Below, piece after piece: positions 54,747 to 63,966 of a stretch of DNA of 64,000 bases. The first letter of the stretch is position 1. Every line of letters starts with the position of its first letter. Position numbers and translations under genes: made by a program. The stretch spans positions 381,501-445,500 of the forward strand of contig NZ_CP092489.1 of the NCBI RefSeq assembly GCF_025643335.1, given 5' to 3'. The stretch is from Endozoicomonas sp. Mp262 (GTDB lineage Bacteria > Pseudomonadota > Gammaproteobacteria > Pseudomonadales > Endozoicomonadaceae). The notes under the pieces were generated by a model. The model was not told the DNA's origin, ran no database searches, and was given only the letters and a program-made list of their open reading frames with translations.

Positions 54747-57700
54747 CTACTGTCCAAGTCGGTGTTGGTAACTCAGACTTAATTTGTAGCCCGCACTGCC
54801 TGAAGAACCTGGGGGTGAGCTGTTATAGGCAGCAGTGAGACTAAGTTCATCGTTGCCAAAGAGTCGCCAGCCAAGTCCTGTCTCTATGCTGTAGCTGAAA
54901 GTGTTTTGTGGTTTTAAATAACCCAGGGTGACACCAAAAAGCCAGCGCGGTGATGGTACCCGTGCATTTAGAGCTCCTGGGCTGCCATGCTGCCAAAGAC
55001 TACTGATATAGAAATAGTGGTATTGTTCAGGTAGCAGTGATGCGATAATGCTGTCTACCCCTTCGGGGTCACTGTTTGGATCATTTTTTAACTTTTCTTT
55101 TAGCAACTGCAATTCTTTACTTAAGTTGTAATCCTGCCAGTCAATCCCAGCTTTCAGAAGCCATTCCGGGTCTCGATAAAAAAGTTGATGTTGCCATGCG
55201 GCCTGAAGATGATAACCAGAACCCAGTGGTATTCCCTGACTACGGCCACTGTATTGGCTATAGCTGCTGGATAGAAACAGACGATCACTACCGCTCACTA
55301 TATAATTTAGATCTGCCCCAATTCGGTTTTGCTGGCCGAAGGTTTCCATCAATGAAGTAACAGAAGATTTACCCTGATAGTCCGCAAACAGACGGGTTGA
55401 TGTGTAATTATTCCATCGTTTCAGTTGCTCCAGCCCCAGACCATAGCGGTTAGCTCCTGAACGCAGTGCCACATCCGTATAACCTCGCCAGTGACCATCT
55501 TTAGTCAAGCGGGTGGCCTGGAAGTAACTGCCTAGTTGGTCATCTAACTGTGCATCTGTTCTATTATTTTTGTGCTTAAAACTTAAAGACTCCAGGTCAA
55601 GCTGAAGGTGCCAACGGTTAAAACGGTGGGCAAGGGTGAGTTCTTGTCCATAGGTACGCAGGGAGCCATCGCTATTATTCAGTCCCCTGATTCGCCAGCC
55701 ACTGGGATATTCAGTGGTTAAGGCAACGGCTTGTTCGGTTAACTGGTGAAGACTGTCTTCTGACCGGTTGCTGCGTATCTCACCCAATGCCAGGGTAAGC
55801 GCCTCGCCGTTATAACCCAGCATTTTTAATGCTTCAATACGCTCCGGGCCATCATCCAGTTTTGCCAGAAGGGGCTCAAGGGCATCTTTATCACCCTGCA
55901 GGGCTATAGCTAAAAGCTGATAGAGTGGAACAGTTTTCTGTTGTTGCTGATGTTGAGATAGCCACTCGGTTGCTGCCGGTAGATTACCCGCCTGAATAAG
56001 CAGTGCACTCAGGTCAGTAAGCCAGAGCTCTGGTTTGGCGGTATTTGAGCCCTGAATCCATTGAATGCTGTTGGCCAGCCCAGCCAACCAGACTCTTGAC
56101 TGAATATGATAAGGCCGCCATTGTGGGTCAGCCAGCCAGTCTTTGGTTTTGTGAAGTTGTTTTAAGGTTTTTTTCCTGATCTGCCAGGCTTGGGGAGTCC
56201 AGCCAGAGATAATCAAGGTGTCGGCAAGAGCCAGGTTTAGCAATGGGTCATCGGGTTGTTCTTTTAATGCTTTTCTATACCAGGCAATGGCTTGTCGGTG
56301 TTCACCCAGAGCACTCCAGGAGGCCGCAACCACAGACCAGAGTTTGGGTTCTTTTCTGGCAATTTTGTCCCACTGGGTGATTTTCTGCTCGATTAGCGCC
56401 AGCTGCCGTTCACTAAGCAGAAACCATAGGTAACTGGCAATAATATCCCGGTTCGGACCCGTCCGCTTCAGGGTTTGGTCATAGGCATAAACAGCTTCAG
56501 AAACATCGCCTTTGTAAACACTGAAATGTGCCTTGGATAGCCAGTAAACATAGTGGTTGGTGAGTTTTTCGTAAGGTTCCACTTCTTTGAGAATGGCTTC
56601 CAGTTGATCCCATTTTTTCAGCAAAATAGCCAACTCCATGGCTGCATTGGCGTAAACCGGTTTCTTATGGGCCTTTAACCCCTGGCGGGCAACCCTGAGT
56701 CGCTGTTCGGGAGAGAAGTAGGAAGCTAGCCCTAAGTAACGATCAATATTTACTTCATCATAAGGGTCTTCTTTCAATGTCGCCGCGATGGCTTTAGCTG
56801 CAATGTCATCACTTTCCGTACGCCAGGCCAGGTCTGCCAGTAGTTTCCAGAATGCCTCATGATCATGTTTATGCTCTTCGTGGTGGCTCATTTCCTTATG
56901 GTTTATATGAGACTGTTGGTTTAGCAAAGCAACCGCCTGCTCTAAACGCCCTGTGATTTGCAGCACCTGCATATACTTAAGAAATTGTGCCTGGCTAAGC
57001 TTAAAGTGCTGGTGTAGTTGTTGCCAGGTATCAGCCAGTTCATCCAGTTTTTGCTGGTCTTCCAGAAACTTGGTTAATTGAAGCCAGTAGTCAAGGTGGT
57101 CAGGGGAGTCTTTCAGGTAGTCTTTCAGAGCTTGTTCAGCTTTCTCAGGCCAACCGATTTCTACCCAGATAGATAGCAGGGAATCAAACTCATACTTTTC
57201 AAGTGTTCGCTTTTTGCTTTCACCTTCCAGCAACTTAATTGCCATTCTGTAATGGAAGAGGTCTTTTGCTAGTTGCCAAGCCTTACTAAAGGCTTCTTGA
57301 TCATCAGGGTTACGCTGGTATAACCATAACCAATGATCCATTGCTTGCTGAGGTTTCTGGTTCCATTGATAAAACTGGGCGAGTGATCGATGTAATTCAG
57401 GGTTATCCGGTTCTAGTGGCAGGCGCCGTTGGACTATTTCCAGAGCAAGGTCCATAGCGCCTGCATTCATGGAAAGTGTTTGAGCCTGTTTTAATTGTTC
57501 CAGGTTTAATTCAAGTGATAACAGCTGTTCTAGCCACTGGTAAGCTTTACCATAAGATTCAAGTGCAATAGCAATATTGATACCTCTAACCAACGTTTCC
57601 GGGTCATTACCCATGGTGGCTATGGCTTCCAGCATAACACTGTAAACATCCTGATAGCGCTCCTGCCCCAGAAAAGCATCTGCGGCGTTGTTCCAGGCTT

Positions 57701-58421
57701 GTTTACGAAGTTCTCGGGAAGACAAAAATTGGCTACCCAGTGTTTGCTCGTTGATATCGTGGCAGTTATCACAGGCTTTAATTTGTGATGCCATCTGGCT
57801 ATAGATTTCTCCCGCCTGCTCTCCTTGGCCAGCAGCGAGTTTCCATAAAGCAGCCTTATTCAGCCAGCGAGCGCGATGGTTGCTATCTGCTTCAGCCTGC
57901 AGAAGATATAAATCAGCGGTCAGGCTTTGCAAGCCGATAGATGGAGCCAAAGCTGTTAACCGTTCAAGCTCAGCAAGACTGGCGTTCTTCCAGTTAGTTT
58001 CCGTTAACAACGTGATGGCAATATTATGCCATTGTTCTTTTTCTGCGGGAGTCGCTGCCGAGAACCCTAGCTGGGCGCTGACTTCCGCTTTTAGCAACTT
58101 AACCTTCCGGTTTTGCTGTTCACTTAATTTAATTTCAGAAAAAGGTTGCAGTGTATCCCAGGCATCATTGAACTGCCCTGTCGCCTTGAATTGGGCTGCC
58201 AGTTTGTGGCGCAGGCGAAAGTCAGCAGGGCTGCTTCTTAACAGTTGCTGTAGATAGGCAATAGAAACCCCGTCAGCCTGGGCATCGTTAAAAATTTCCT
58301 CAAAGTGCTGGTCATTGGGAAAAAACATAAACAGTGCTGTCCCCACCCACAGGGGCAGGGATAGAATCAGTGCCAGGGAGAACAGCTGCCCTTTTTTTTT
58401 ATCGGCAGACCAGAATTGCAT
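54747..58421 (-). CDS. pelB: Pel outer-membrane porin with TPR scaffold PelB
   Basis: PelB exports Pel through the outer membrane. The 1224-aa protein has an N-terminal membrane helix (LFSLALILSLPLWVGTALFM). A long run of TPR repeats spans about residues 45-870 (for example LHRSLAQFYQWNQKPQQAMD and WYRKALKEQPDDPLLNLALA). A C-terminal beta-barrel follows from about 905, with alternating strands and a final GYKLSLSYQHRLGQ. A His-rich insert (HINHKEMSHHEEHKHDHEAF) near residue 515 is unusual. Its start overlaps the end of pelA by 23 bases. Confidence 0.94.
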   Translation of the reverse strand: MQFWSADKKKGQLFSLALILSLPLWVGTALFMFFPNDQHFEEIFNDAQADGVSIAYLQQLLRSSPADFRLRHKLAAQFKATGQFNDAWDTLQPFSEIKLSEQQNRKVKLLKAEVSAQLGFSAATPAEKEQWHNIAITLLTETNWKNASLAELERLTALAPSIGLQSLTADLYLLQAEADSNHRARWLNKAALWKLAAGQGEQAGEIYSQMASQIKACDNCHDINEQTLGSQFLSSRELRKQAWNNAADAFLGQERYQDVYSVMLEAIATMGNDPETLVRGINIAIALESYGKAYQWLEQLLSLELNLEQLKQAQTLSMNAGAMDLALEIVQRRLPLEPDNPELHRSLAQFYQWNQKPQQAMDHWLWLYQRNPDDQEAFSKAWQLAKDLFHYRMAIKLLEGESKKRTLEKYEFDSLLSIWVEIGWPEKAEQALKDYLKDSPDHLDYWLQLTKFLEDQQKLDELADTWQQLHQHFKLSQAQFLKYMQVLQITGRLEQAVALLNQQSHINHKEMSHHEEHKHDHEAFWKLLADLAWRTESDDIAAKAIAATLKEDPYDEVNIDRYLGLASYFSPEQRLRVARQGLKAHKKPVYANAAMELAILLKKWDQLEAILKEVEPYEKLTNHYVYWLSKAHFSVYKGDVSEAVYAYDQTLKRTGPNRDIIASYLWFLLSERQLALIEQKITQWDKIARKEPKLWSVVAASWSALGEHRQAIAWYRKALKEQPDDPLLNLALADTLIISGWTPQAWQIRKKTLKQLHKTKDWLADPQWRPYHIQSRVWLAGLANSIQWIQGSNTAKPELWLTDLSALLIQAGNLPAATEWLSQHQQQQKTVPLYQLLAIALQGDKDALEPLLAKLDDGPERIEALKMLGYNGEALTLALGEIRSNRSEDSLHQLTEQAVALTTEYPSGWRIRGLNNSDGSLRTYGQELTLAHRFNRWHLQLDLESLSFKHKNNRTDAQLDDQLGSYFQATRLTKDGHWRGYTDVALRSGANRYGLGLEQLKRWNNYTSTRLFADYQGKSSVTSLMETFGQQNRIGADLNYIVSGSDRLFLSSSYSQYSGRSQGIPLGSGYHLQAAWQHQLFYRDPEWLLKAGIDWQDYNLSKELQLLKEKLKNDPNSDPEGVDSIIASLLPEQYHYFYISSLWQHGSPGALNARVPSPRWLFGVTLGYLKPQNTFSYSIETGLGWRLFGNDELSLTAAYNSSPPGSSGSAGYKLSLSYQHRLGQ

Positions 58422-61164
58422 CGCCGGTATCCTTTTGGCTTATAGAAAACGACTGTCGGTTTTCCTGGCGTTCAGGTGCCACTGTGCCATCCTGTGTTTC
58501 CAGAAAGCATTTTTTGCTACTGACAACGGTGAACTCAATGGGCATGTGACCTTTTAAGCGCAATGAGGTTTGTTGTTTTCCCAGGTAATGCCAGTACTTT
58601 AAGGGAGCATTGGCTTCTTCCAGGTAGAGCTCTTTGGGTGGCTGTTTGGTAAAACAGAGTGTGGCGTTGCTACCAGACAGGTGCAGATAACGCCCCTGGG
58701 GCAGGTCTCTGAAACCTGCGAGATTGGTCGAACAAGCGGGTGCAGGCCAGCCCAGGGATTTGTCTACCCTCAGTGTTCTTAAGTCTCCCAGTTCGTTGAT
58801 TTCCCATTGCCCTGCCCTATTCTTGCCCATCACATTGGTATAGAAACCCTCTACTCTGGGTGAGTATTCACTGATATAGAGTGGCATGGTGGGTCGAGCT
58901 GTGGACCAGTCGTATAGGTCTTGCAGGGCATACAGAGCGGATGCTTTGGTGCCAGAATAAAAATGCCAGTAAATGGTTATTGGCTTTATACGTCTTGGGT
59001 AATCTGTTAGCTCAAAGGTTTCAATGGCTTTGCGAAAACCGTAGAAAGGGCCAGTCCAGTTATTGGTATAGACATTTTCATTCATAATGGGGGCGTAAAT
59101 TTGCCATCCGGCAGAAGTAGGTCGCCCCTGTGGGTCTAATCCCGTTATTGATGGGAAGGCATTGGTGATTTTACTGTTACCCCCATTAAGGTTAACGACA
59201 CCTGCTTTTTTCGTAAGAGCAATTGAATCAGCACTAGGTAGTGCATCACCTGTCCATAAAAAAACCTTAACTTTTTTGTCCGATGGAGCAAGTTGGTTAT
59301 TGATGTAATCAATGCTGCCTAAAATTTCCCGTTTCAGATCAAATTTATAACCTTTAATTGGTAGATGAAATCCGTACAGGGTTTCCTCTTCAGTCAGTTT
59401 GGTTTTTTCAGGCTGCCAATAGAACGGGTGACTGTAAGAGTGAGTTGCCAGTTCGACATTGGGCAGCTTAAAAATGTCACGAGCGATTGATTCTAAAGTT
59501 GGGCTAAGCCAGGGATAAAGACCCTCTTTACCCGTTTCACCTTCAACAATCGATACCGTGTGTGGAATAGGATAGCGTTCAAATACTTCTTTTTTTATAA
59601 CAGTGCCACTGTAGGGCGTACCCGGAAGCTCTGCTTTACTGGCAAAACCATCACCATCTACATGGGAGGTTAAAATACGACGACCATTTTCTGTTGTGGA
59701 ATCTGGTATGGGTTGGGGCTTTATTTTCAACGCCTGGCTAACCAGGGTAAAAGGGTCGAGCAACCATTGTTGCTGACCCAGTCCATTTTCAGTCAGCACA
59801 TAGGGTGTTAGCGCCATACCACCCCATTCCGCTATTAAAACGGGGTTGAGTTTCTGTCCTTTACTGCCTTTTAGAGTGATCCAGGGCTGACTGGTTTTGC
59901 TTTTATTTGAGAGTAATGGCAGCCCTCGGATCATAGCTCTGACAATAGGTGCTTCAAATTCTCCGGCAAACGGGCTTTTCTGAGTTATTTTTACCGGCTT
60001 GTTCAGTTCTGAATCCAGTCTTTTTAAGCCAAGCTGCTTTAATAGTTGTGTGTCAGTGATGGGCATAATGCCCATAAACAGTATTGGAACTTTCTGCTCT
60101 AGCTGTTTGCCCAGCCAGCGTTGATATTCAGCAGGGTTAGCCGGTTCTTGGTTAATCCAATTAATAACCCCGGCAAAGCGTCCGGCCAGAGGGTAGTTCG
60201 GCAACCCTTTATCAATATTAATATAAACGGGGCTAAGGCCAAGATACTCGGCAATGACGGCAATTGCTGTATGAATAGGTTGGCTATTGATTAGTCCTTC
60301 ACCGTTATAAAGCATTAAAACTTTACGGGGTTTCGGAGTTATCAGCCCTGTACCCAGACTGTCCAGGGCTGGGGTGCTGATCCACGGAGAAAAGCCCAGC
60401 TGGGTTATCTGCTTGACTAGTTGCTGGGCTTTTTCAGGTTGATAGCCTGGCAGGTAGTCAATAATGGTGATCGGAATCCCTTGAGCTTTGATAGGGTTTA
60501 GTTTACCTAGTAACCAGTTCTGTTCGTCCTGGGTACTTTTGCGAAATGTACCCTTTACTGGATCAAAGCTGCGAAGAAGGGATTCTGCTGCCAGGGCATC
60601 GGTAACATCGGCAATATCGGGAAACAATTCAAAGCCCCTGTTCATAAACAGCTTCATGCCAGGGTATTGTTTTTTTATTGACTTGATTAACTTAACCAGG
60701 CCTTTACGCTGCTGAGCATGATCTTTGGGCTGAATTTGATAGCTATCCAGGGTGTCCAGAAACAGGCCATCGTAACCTGCGCTTTTTAAAGGCGGAATCA
60801 GTCTGTTGAGTACAAAGTTGTGCCAGTCCTGATTGGTTAGGTCGATAATTTGGCTGTTCCAGCCCTTGTTTTTACCGAGAACCAAATTGTCGGGTAGATT
60901 ATAGCCTTTCCACTTATCTGCACTGACTTCTCCTAAACTCAGGTAGGCGAATACTGTAGTATTGTTTTTTTTTAGTATTTTCAGTTGTTCCGGTAATAGA
61001 TGAGCAGGCTCAACAACCACCTGGTCATTTAAAGATAGCTCTTCTGCTGGAATAGAGTGCCCATAATAGAAGGCAACGCTGGGTAAGTTATTTCTGGCGT
61101 GCAGATTGGCTGTACATATCAGCAATATGGATACCAGAATACGTAACAGGCACCCCCGAATCAT
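58399..61164 (-). CDS. pelA: Pel deacetylase/hydrolase PelA
   Basis: PelA is the periplasmic bifunctional enzyme that deacetylates Pel and can hydrolyse it. The 921-aa protein has a signal peptide (residues 1-23, ending NLHA). A GH114-like hydrolase domain spans about 28-275, with LFLDTLDSY and the candidate catalytic Glu194 in LAAESLL. A middle domain follows. The carbohydrate-deacetylase domain has Asp503 in SHVDGDGF and metal-ligand His575/His579 in THSYSHPF. AGGGGG lies before the ATG. It is the first gene of a seven-gene operon and matches the P. aeruginosa order pelA to pelG. Confidence 0.95.
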   Translation of the reverse strand: MIRGCLLRILVSILLICTANLHARNNLPSVAFYYGHSIPAEELSLNDQVVVEPAHLLPEQLKILKKNNTTVFAYLSLGEVSADKWKGYNLPDNLVLGKNKGWNSQIIDLTNQDWHNFVLNRLIPPLKSAGYDGLFLDTLDSYQIQPKDHAQQRKGLVKLIKSIKKQYPGMKLFMNRGFELFPDIADVTDALAAESLLRSFDPVKGTFRKSTQDEQNWLLGKLNPIKAQGIPITIIDYLPGYQPEKAQQLVKQITQLGFSPWISTPALDSLGTGLITPKPRKVLMLYNGEGLINSQPIHTAIAVIAEYLGLSPVYINIDKGLPNYPLAGRFAGVINWINQEPANPAEYQRWLGKQLEQKVPILFMGIMPITDTQLLKQLGLKRLDSELNKPVKITQKSPFAGEFEAPIVRAMIRGLPLLSNKSKTSQPWITLKGSKGQKLNPVLIAEWGGMALTPYVLTENGLGQQQWLLDPFTLVSQALKIKPQPIPDSTTENGRRILTSHVDGDGFASKAELPGTPYSGTVIKKEVFERYPIPHTVSIVEGETGKEGLYPWLSPTLESIARDIFKLPNVELATHSYSHPFYWQPEKTKLTEEETLYGFHLPIKGYKFDLKREILGSIDYINNQLAPSDKKVKVFLWTGDALPSADSIALTKKAGVVNLNGGNSKITNAFPSITGLDPQGRPTSAGWQIYAPIMNENVYTNNWTGPFYGFRKAIETFELTDYPRRIKPITIYWHFYSGTKASALYALQDLYDWSTARPTMPLYISEYSPRVEGFYTNVMGKNRAGQWEINELGDLRTLRVDKSLGWPAPACSTNLAGFRDLPQGRYLHLSGSNATLCFTKQPPKELYLEEANAPLKYWHYLGKQQTSLRLKGHMPIEFTVVSSKKCFLETQDGTVAPERQENRQSFSISQKDTGDAILVCR

Positions 61165-61523
61165 ATGATCCCCCTAAGCCCGAATCTTGTTTTTTAAAGT
61201 ACCCAAACAACTTTTATTTTCGTAGATGAGGGTTATACAAAATAATACGTCAATTGTCTATAATATTGGGTAGGATAATTATGGATTCTAGAGGGTGTTA
61301 TTAATTAGTCATGAGACCAGTTCTTCACACACGAATTCAGACAATACTCAGGAGTGCACCGGGTGTGCGACGAAGGGCAGAGTGGTACTCTGTTTAAGTC
61401 GTACAACGCAGAATGAATGCGTGTGTAAAAAAACCGAATGGCCAGTCATGATAATTGCCATGCCGCGCAGTTCAAGTCCGGTTGCCTGGTGCTTATCATG
61501 ACTGGCTGATCACATGACACGCC
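61165..61523. other. Structured noncoding segment between the GH114 gene and pelA
   Basis: No gene is supported in this 359-base gap. A perfect 14-bp inverted repeat, GCCAGTCATGATAA, spans 61441-61454 and 61493-61506. Just upstream, CAGAGT-ACTCTG forms a hairpin inside outer CGAC-GTCG arms (about 61367-61410), and ACACACG-CGTGTGT arms enclose that. The pelA promoter must lie toward 61165-61300. The density of nested stems suggests a structured RNA or an element remnant. Confidence 0.45.
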
Positions 61524-62858
61524 CTAATCAAGGCAGTCTATTCTCCATGGATCAAGGTTTCTGTTTTTAATGAGTGTTGAAAAGCCAAGTTGCTTGACTG
61601 CAGGACAGATTGTTTCTTTCGATCCATAGTACTCTGTATGAAAAACAGCTTTTCCCTGCTGGATAAAAGGCAGCAGGAGTTCACACTCGTTGTATTTCAG
61701 GCAGGACTCATTTAATGCCCAGTCAAACCATGGAAGGAGTTCGTTAACCTGCTCAAGGTCATTCTTCAACCCAATGGAAAGATTGCGTGCATGGGCTTCA
61801 GTGGCGAGCAATCGATTATAGTTTAACTGGTCTTCGGCATTAAGGCTGAACCCTGTATTGTTGGAATAGCCATCAATATTATCGGGTTCAACAGCATCGC
61901 AGCCTTTTTCAACCGCAAGATCCAGCCTTTTTCTCATAATAGGCATGATCAGGTCAGTACGGCGGATATCCAGCCATTGTTCCCCGGGCCAGCCGTTAGA
62001 TTTGCCAAGAATGCTAGCTGGAAAATTATTGGCGTCTATCCGCCAGTTCTCATAGCTTCCGGCACTGAAATAGCAAATAATCTTAGTTCCTCGTTGCTTT
62101 AGCGTGGCAATGGTTTCGACAGGTGCATCAAACAGGTCAATATTGTAAATATCAGCGGAAATAGTCGTGTCGATTTCGCCACTTAGCTGCCATTGCCAGC
62201 TAGTTCCAGGTTTGGGAATCCACCAACTACTATTAGAATCTGGGGGGACGTCCTGGCCTGTCTCATCCTCTGCTTCTGCTGGGACTGTCTTTTGGACATA
62301 AGACAGAGATAAATAGTCAATATCACTATTATCAGAACCATTATTGCTCCAATAACGTAATTGAATGGTTTGTTTTTTACTAATGTATTGCTTAGGGTCT
62401 CCGGGTAGTTCAAATTTCAGGTTCTGCCAGAACCAGGGTAATGCCCCTTCGTTTGTTCCCAGAAGCTGCCACTTTTGTTCCTGGTAGTTTAAGACAGCCC
62501 ATCTCCAACGTTGATATGCCGTTTCAGGGCCGAGGTAGTTTACTTCCAGGGTCATTGATTCCAATGATATATTAGCGGGTACTCTAAAGTGGATGTAGCC
62601 TCTGTAGCGCTTATTACTACTGGTAAATTCTATATAGGATGGCCAGTGGTTATCGTAACCCTTCTGATCTTTGTATTTCAGGACATCCAGTGACTGTTCA
62701 CTGTGAGATCCATCTTTGCTGATAATCGAAAATGGATAGAGATTTTGTATATCGGTAGCATAATTAAAGGTCGGTATAGCAAAAAGAATACTGGCCAGAA
62801 AAAAAACATTTATGATTTGTGCTGAGCTTTTGGCCCAGGCGGCTGAACGCTTCATCAT
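61524..62858 (-). CDS. Secreted GH114 glycosidase (endo-alpha-1,4-polygalactosaminidase-like)
   Basis: The 444-aa protein has a signal peptide (FLASILFAIPTFNYA, residues 20-34). An N-terminal beta-sandwich-like domain (about 40-190, rich in Trp and Tyr) may bind sugar, and an acidic/Pro linker follows. The GH114 barrel spans about 212-444. Barrel motifs are WQWQLSGEID, KIICYFSAGSYENWR, the acidic cluster Glu324-Asp326-Asp329 in AVEPDNIDGYSN, and Glu384 in WALNESCLKYNECE. GH114 enzymes cut alpha-1,4 galactosamine chains, the type of polymer Pel is. It lies upstream of pelA on the same strand; its role could be matrix release or turnover. Confidence 0.85.
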   Translation of the reverse strand: MMKRSAAWAKSSAQIINVFFLASILFAIPTFNYATDIQNLYPFSIISKDGSHSEQSLDVLKYKDQKGYDNHWPSYIEFTSSNKRYRGYIHFRVPANISLESMTLEVNYLGPETAYQRWRWAVLNYQEQKWQLLGTNEGALPWFWQNLKFELPGDPKQYISKKQTIQLRYWSNNGSDNSDIDYLSLSYVQKTVPAEAEDETGQDVPPDSNSSWWIPKPGTSWQWQLSGEIDTTISADIYNIDLFDAPVETIATLKQRGTKIICYFSAGSYENWRIDANNFPASILGKSNGWPGEQWLDIRRTDLIMPIMRKRLDLAVEKGCDAVEPDNIDGYSNNTGFSLNAEDQLNYNRLLATEAHARNLSIGLKNDLEQVNELLPWFDWALNESCLKYNECELLLPFIQQGKAVFHTEYYGSKETICPAVKQLGFSTLIKNRNLDPWRIDCLD

Positions 62859-62954
62859 CCCTGATACTCCCTGCTTCAGGTTACTTCGAGGAACCTTTCA
62901 TCCTTTTCAGGTTCTATTCAATAAATTGACAGTTTTATTGGGCTCAATTTACTA
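62671..62954. repeat. Direct repeat copy 1 (start and promoter region of the GH114 gene)
   Basis: This 284-base segment, covering the first 63 codons of the GH114 gene and about 95 bases upstream, recurs at 63683-63966 in the same orientation with only about three differences that I could spot. The two copies lie 1012 bases apart. Confidence 0.9.
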
Positions 62955-63146
62955 GAGCGATACTAATAAACATAGATCGGCTGGATTGACTTGCAAGCAT
63001 GATTTATTTGTATTCATTACAATCAATTCTCCGGATATCTAGATCTTTATTTTTGATTAATTAGAACTTACGCATTGACAGCTCTGACAAAAAATGGTCT
63101 TAGCCATTCTTTCCCATTAGGGAAGCTTTCTATGAAATCCCAAGTA

Positions 63147-63274
63147 ACCTGAGTTCGACATAAGCAACTGATTTTATATAGCATAGCTGCCAAGCTGATT
63201 AGGGATGGGGTAGTGCTGTGCTGACAAAGGTATTTTGCAAAGTAGATGACTTTTGCAAACAGTTTGAGCCAAAG
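63147..63274 (+). mobile_element. IS982 left-end fragment
   Basis: It begins ACCTGAGTTCGACATAAG and carries the GTG start (63218) and the first 19 codons of the transposase (LTKVFCKVDDFCKQFEPK), then breaks off into unrelated sequence. It is nearly identical to the left end of the copy ending at 20339. Confidence 0.85.
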
Positions 63275-63288
63275 TCTCTTCCAATATG

Positions 63289-63335
63289 AAATGAGCCTGA
63301 AGGAGAGAGCCGTTTCCAATATGGAATGAGCCTGC
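63289..63335. repeat. Short direct repeat after the IS982 fragment
   Basis: CCAATATGAAATGAGCCTG and CCAATATGGAATGAGCCTG occur in tandem about 26 bases apart. They may be terminal sequences of a lost element. Nothing else is recognisable here. Confidence 0.5.
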
Positions 63336-63377
63336 AAAATCGGGTCGATCGTTCATGATTACTGGATGAAAATAATC

Positions 63378-63660
63378 ATGAACACACGGCTGATAAAAAC
63401 CCTCCAGCAAGTAGAGGAACTGCTTCAACAAGCCCCTAAGATTGAACCTAGACGGTAATTAAAAGATGAATGCTATCAATGGGTTGAGACTATCCTCAGG
63501 CACTTCAGATACCCTTCTCTGAACCGTACCGACAAAGGCGTCATCAGACGCTACCTACGGATTGTGACAGGCTACTCCAGAATCCAGGTATCCCGGCTGA
63601 TCAAGACTTACACCGTCACCGGTAGTCTGAAGCGCTAACAGCGGACAACCAATGGGTTTA
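63378..63660 (+). pseudogene. N-terminal remnant of an integrase-core transposase with two stops
   Basis: The frame reads MNTRLIKTLQQVEELLQQAP, a TAA, then ECYQWVETILRHFRYPSLNR and RRYLRIVTGYSRIQVSRLIK, a second TAA, then QRTTNGFTQKYT. The helix-turn-helix-rich N-terminus resembles integrase-catalytic-domain transposases, but the catalytic core is missing. It is cut off at the start of the GH114 duplicate. Confidence 0.65.
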
Positions 63661-63682
63661 CACAGAAATACACCCAGGTCAG

Positions 63683-63870
63683 TTGTATTTCAAGACATCC
63701 AGTGACTGTTCACTGTGAGATCCATCTTTGCTGATAATCGAAAATGGATAGAGATTTTGTATATCGGTAGCATAATTAAAGGTCGGTATAGCAAAAAGAA
63801 TACTGGCCAGAAAAAAAACATTTATGATTTGTGCTGAGCTTTTGACCCAGGCGGCTGAACGCTTCATCAT
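63683..63870 (-). pseudogene. Truncated copy of the GH114 gene (signal peptide and first 63 codons)
   Basis: It starts MMKRSAAWVKSSAQIINVFF, one residue different from the full gene (Val for Ala at position 9), and ends at the duplication breakpoint after SEQSLDVLKY. Transposase debris follows. It keeps the upstream region, so it may still be transcribed toward 63147, but it has no catalytic domain. Confidence 0.85.
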
Positions 63871-63966
63871 CCCTGATACTCCCTGCTTCAGGTTACTTCG
63901 AGAAACCTTTCATCCTTTTCAGGTTCTATTCAATAAATTGACAGTTTTATTGGGCTCAATTTACTA
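63683..63966. repeat. Direct repeat copy 2
   Basis: Second copy of the 284-base segment at 62671-62954. The flanking bases differ on both sides, so the duplicated unit is well delimited. Confidence 0.9.

Noticed and set aside
61441-61506. tRNA-like fragment, because of GTTCAAGTCC
   Set aside because: The arms beside this loop-like string do not pair as a T stem, and no acceptor or anticodon arm is found.
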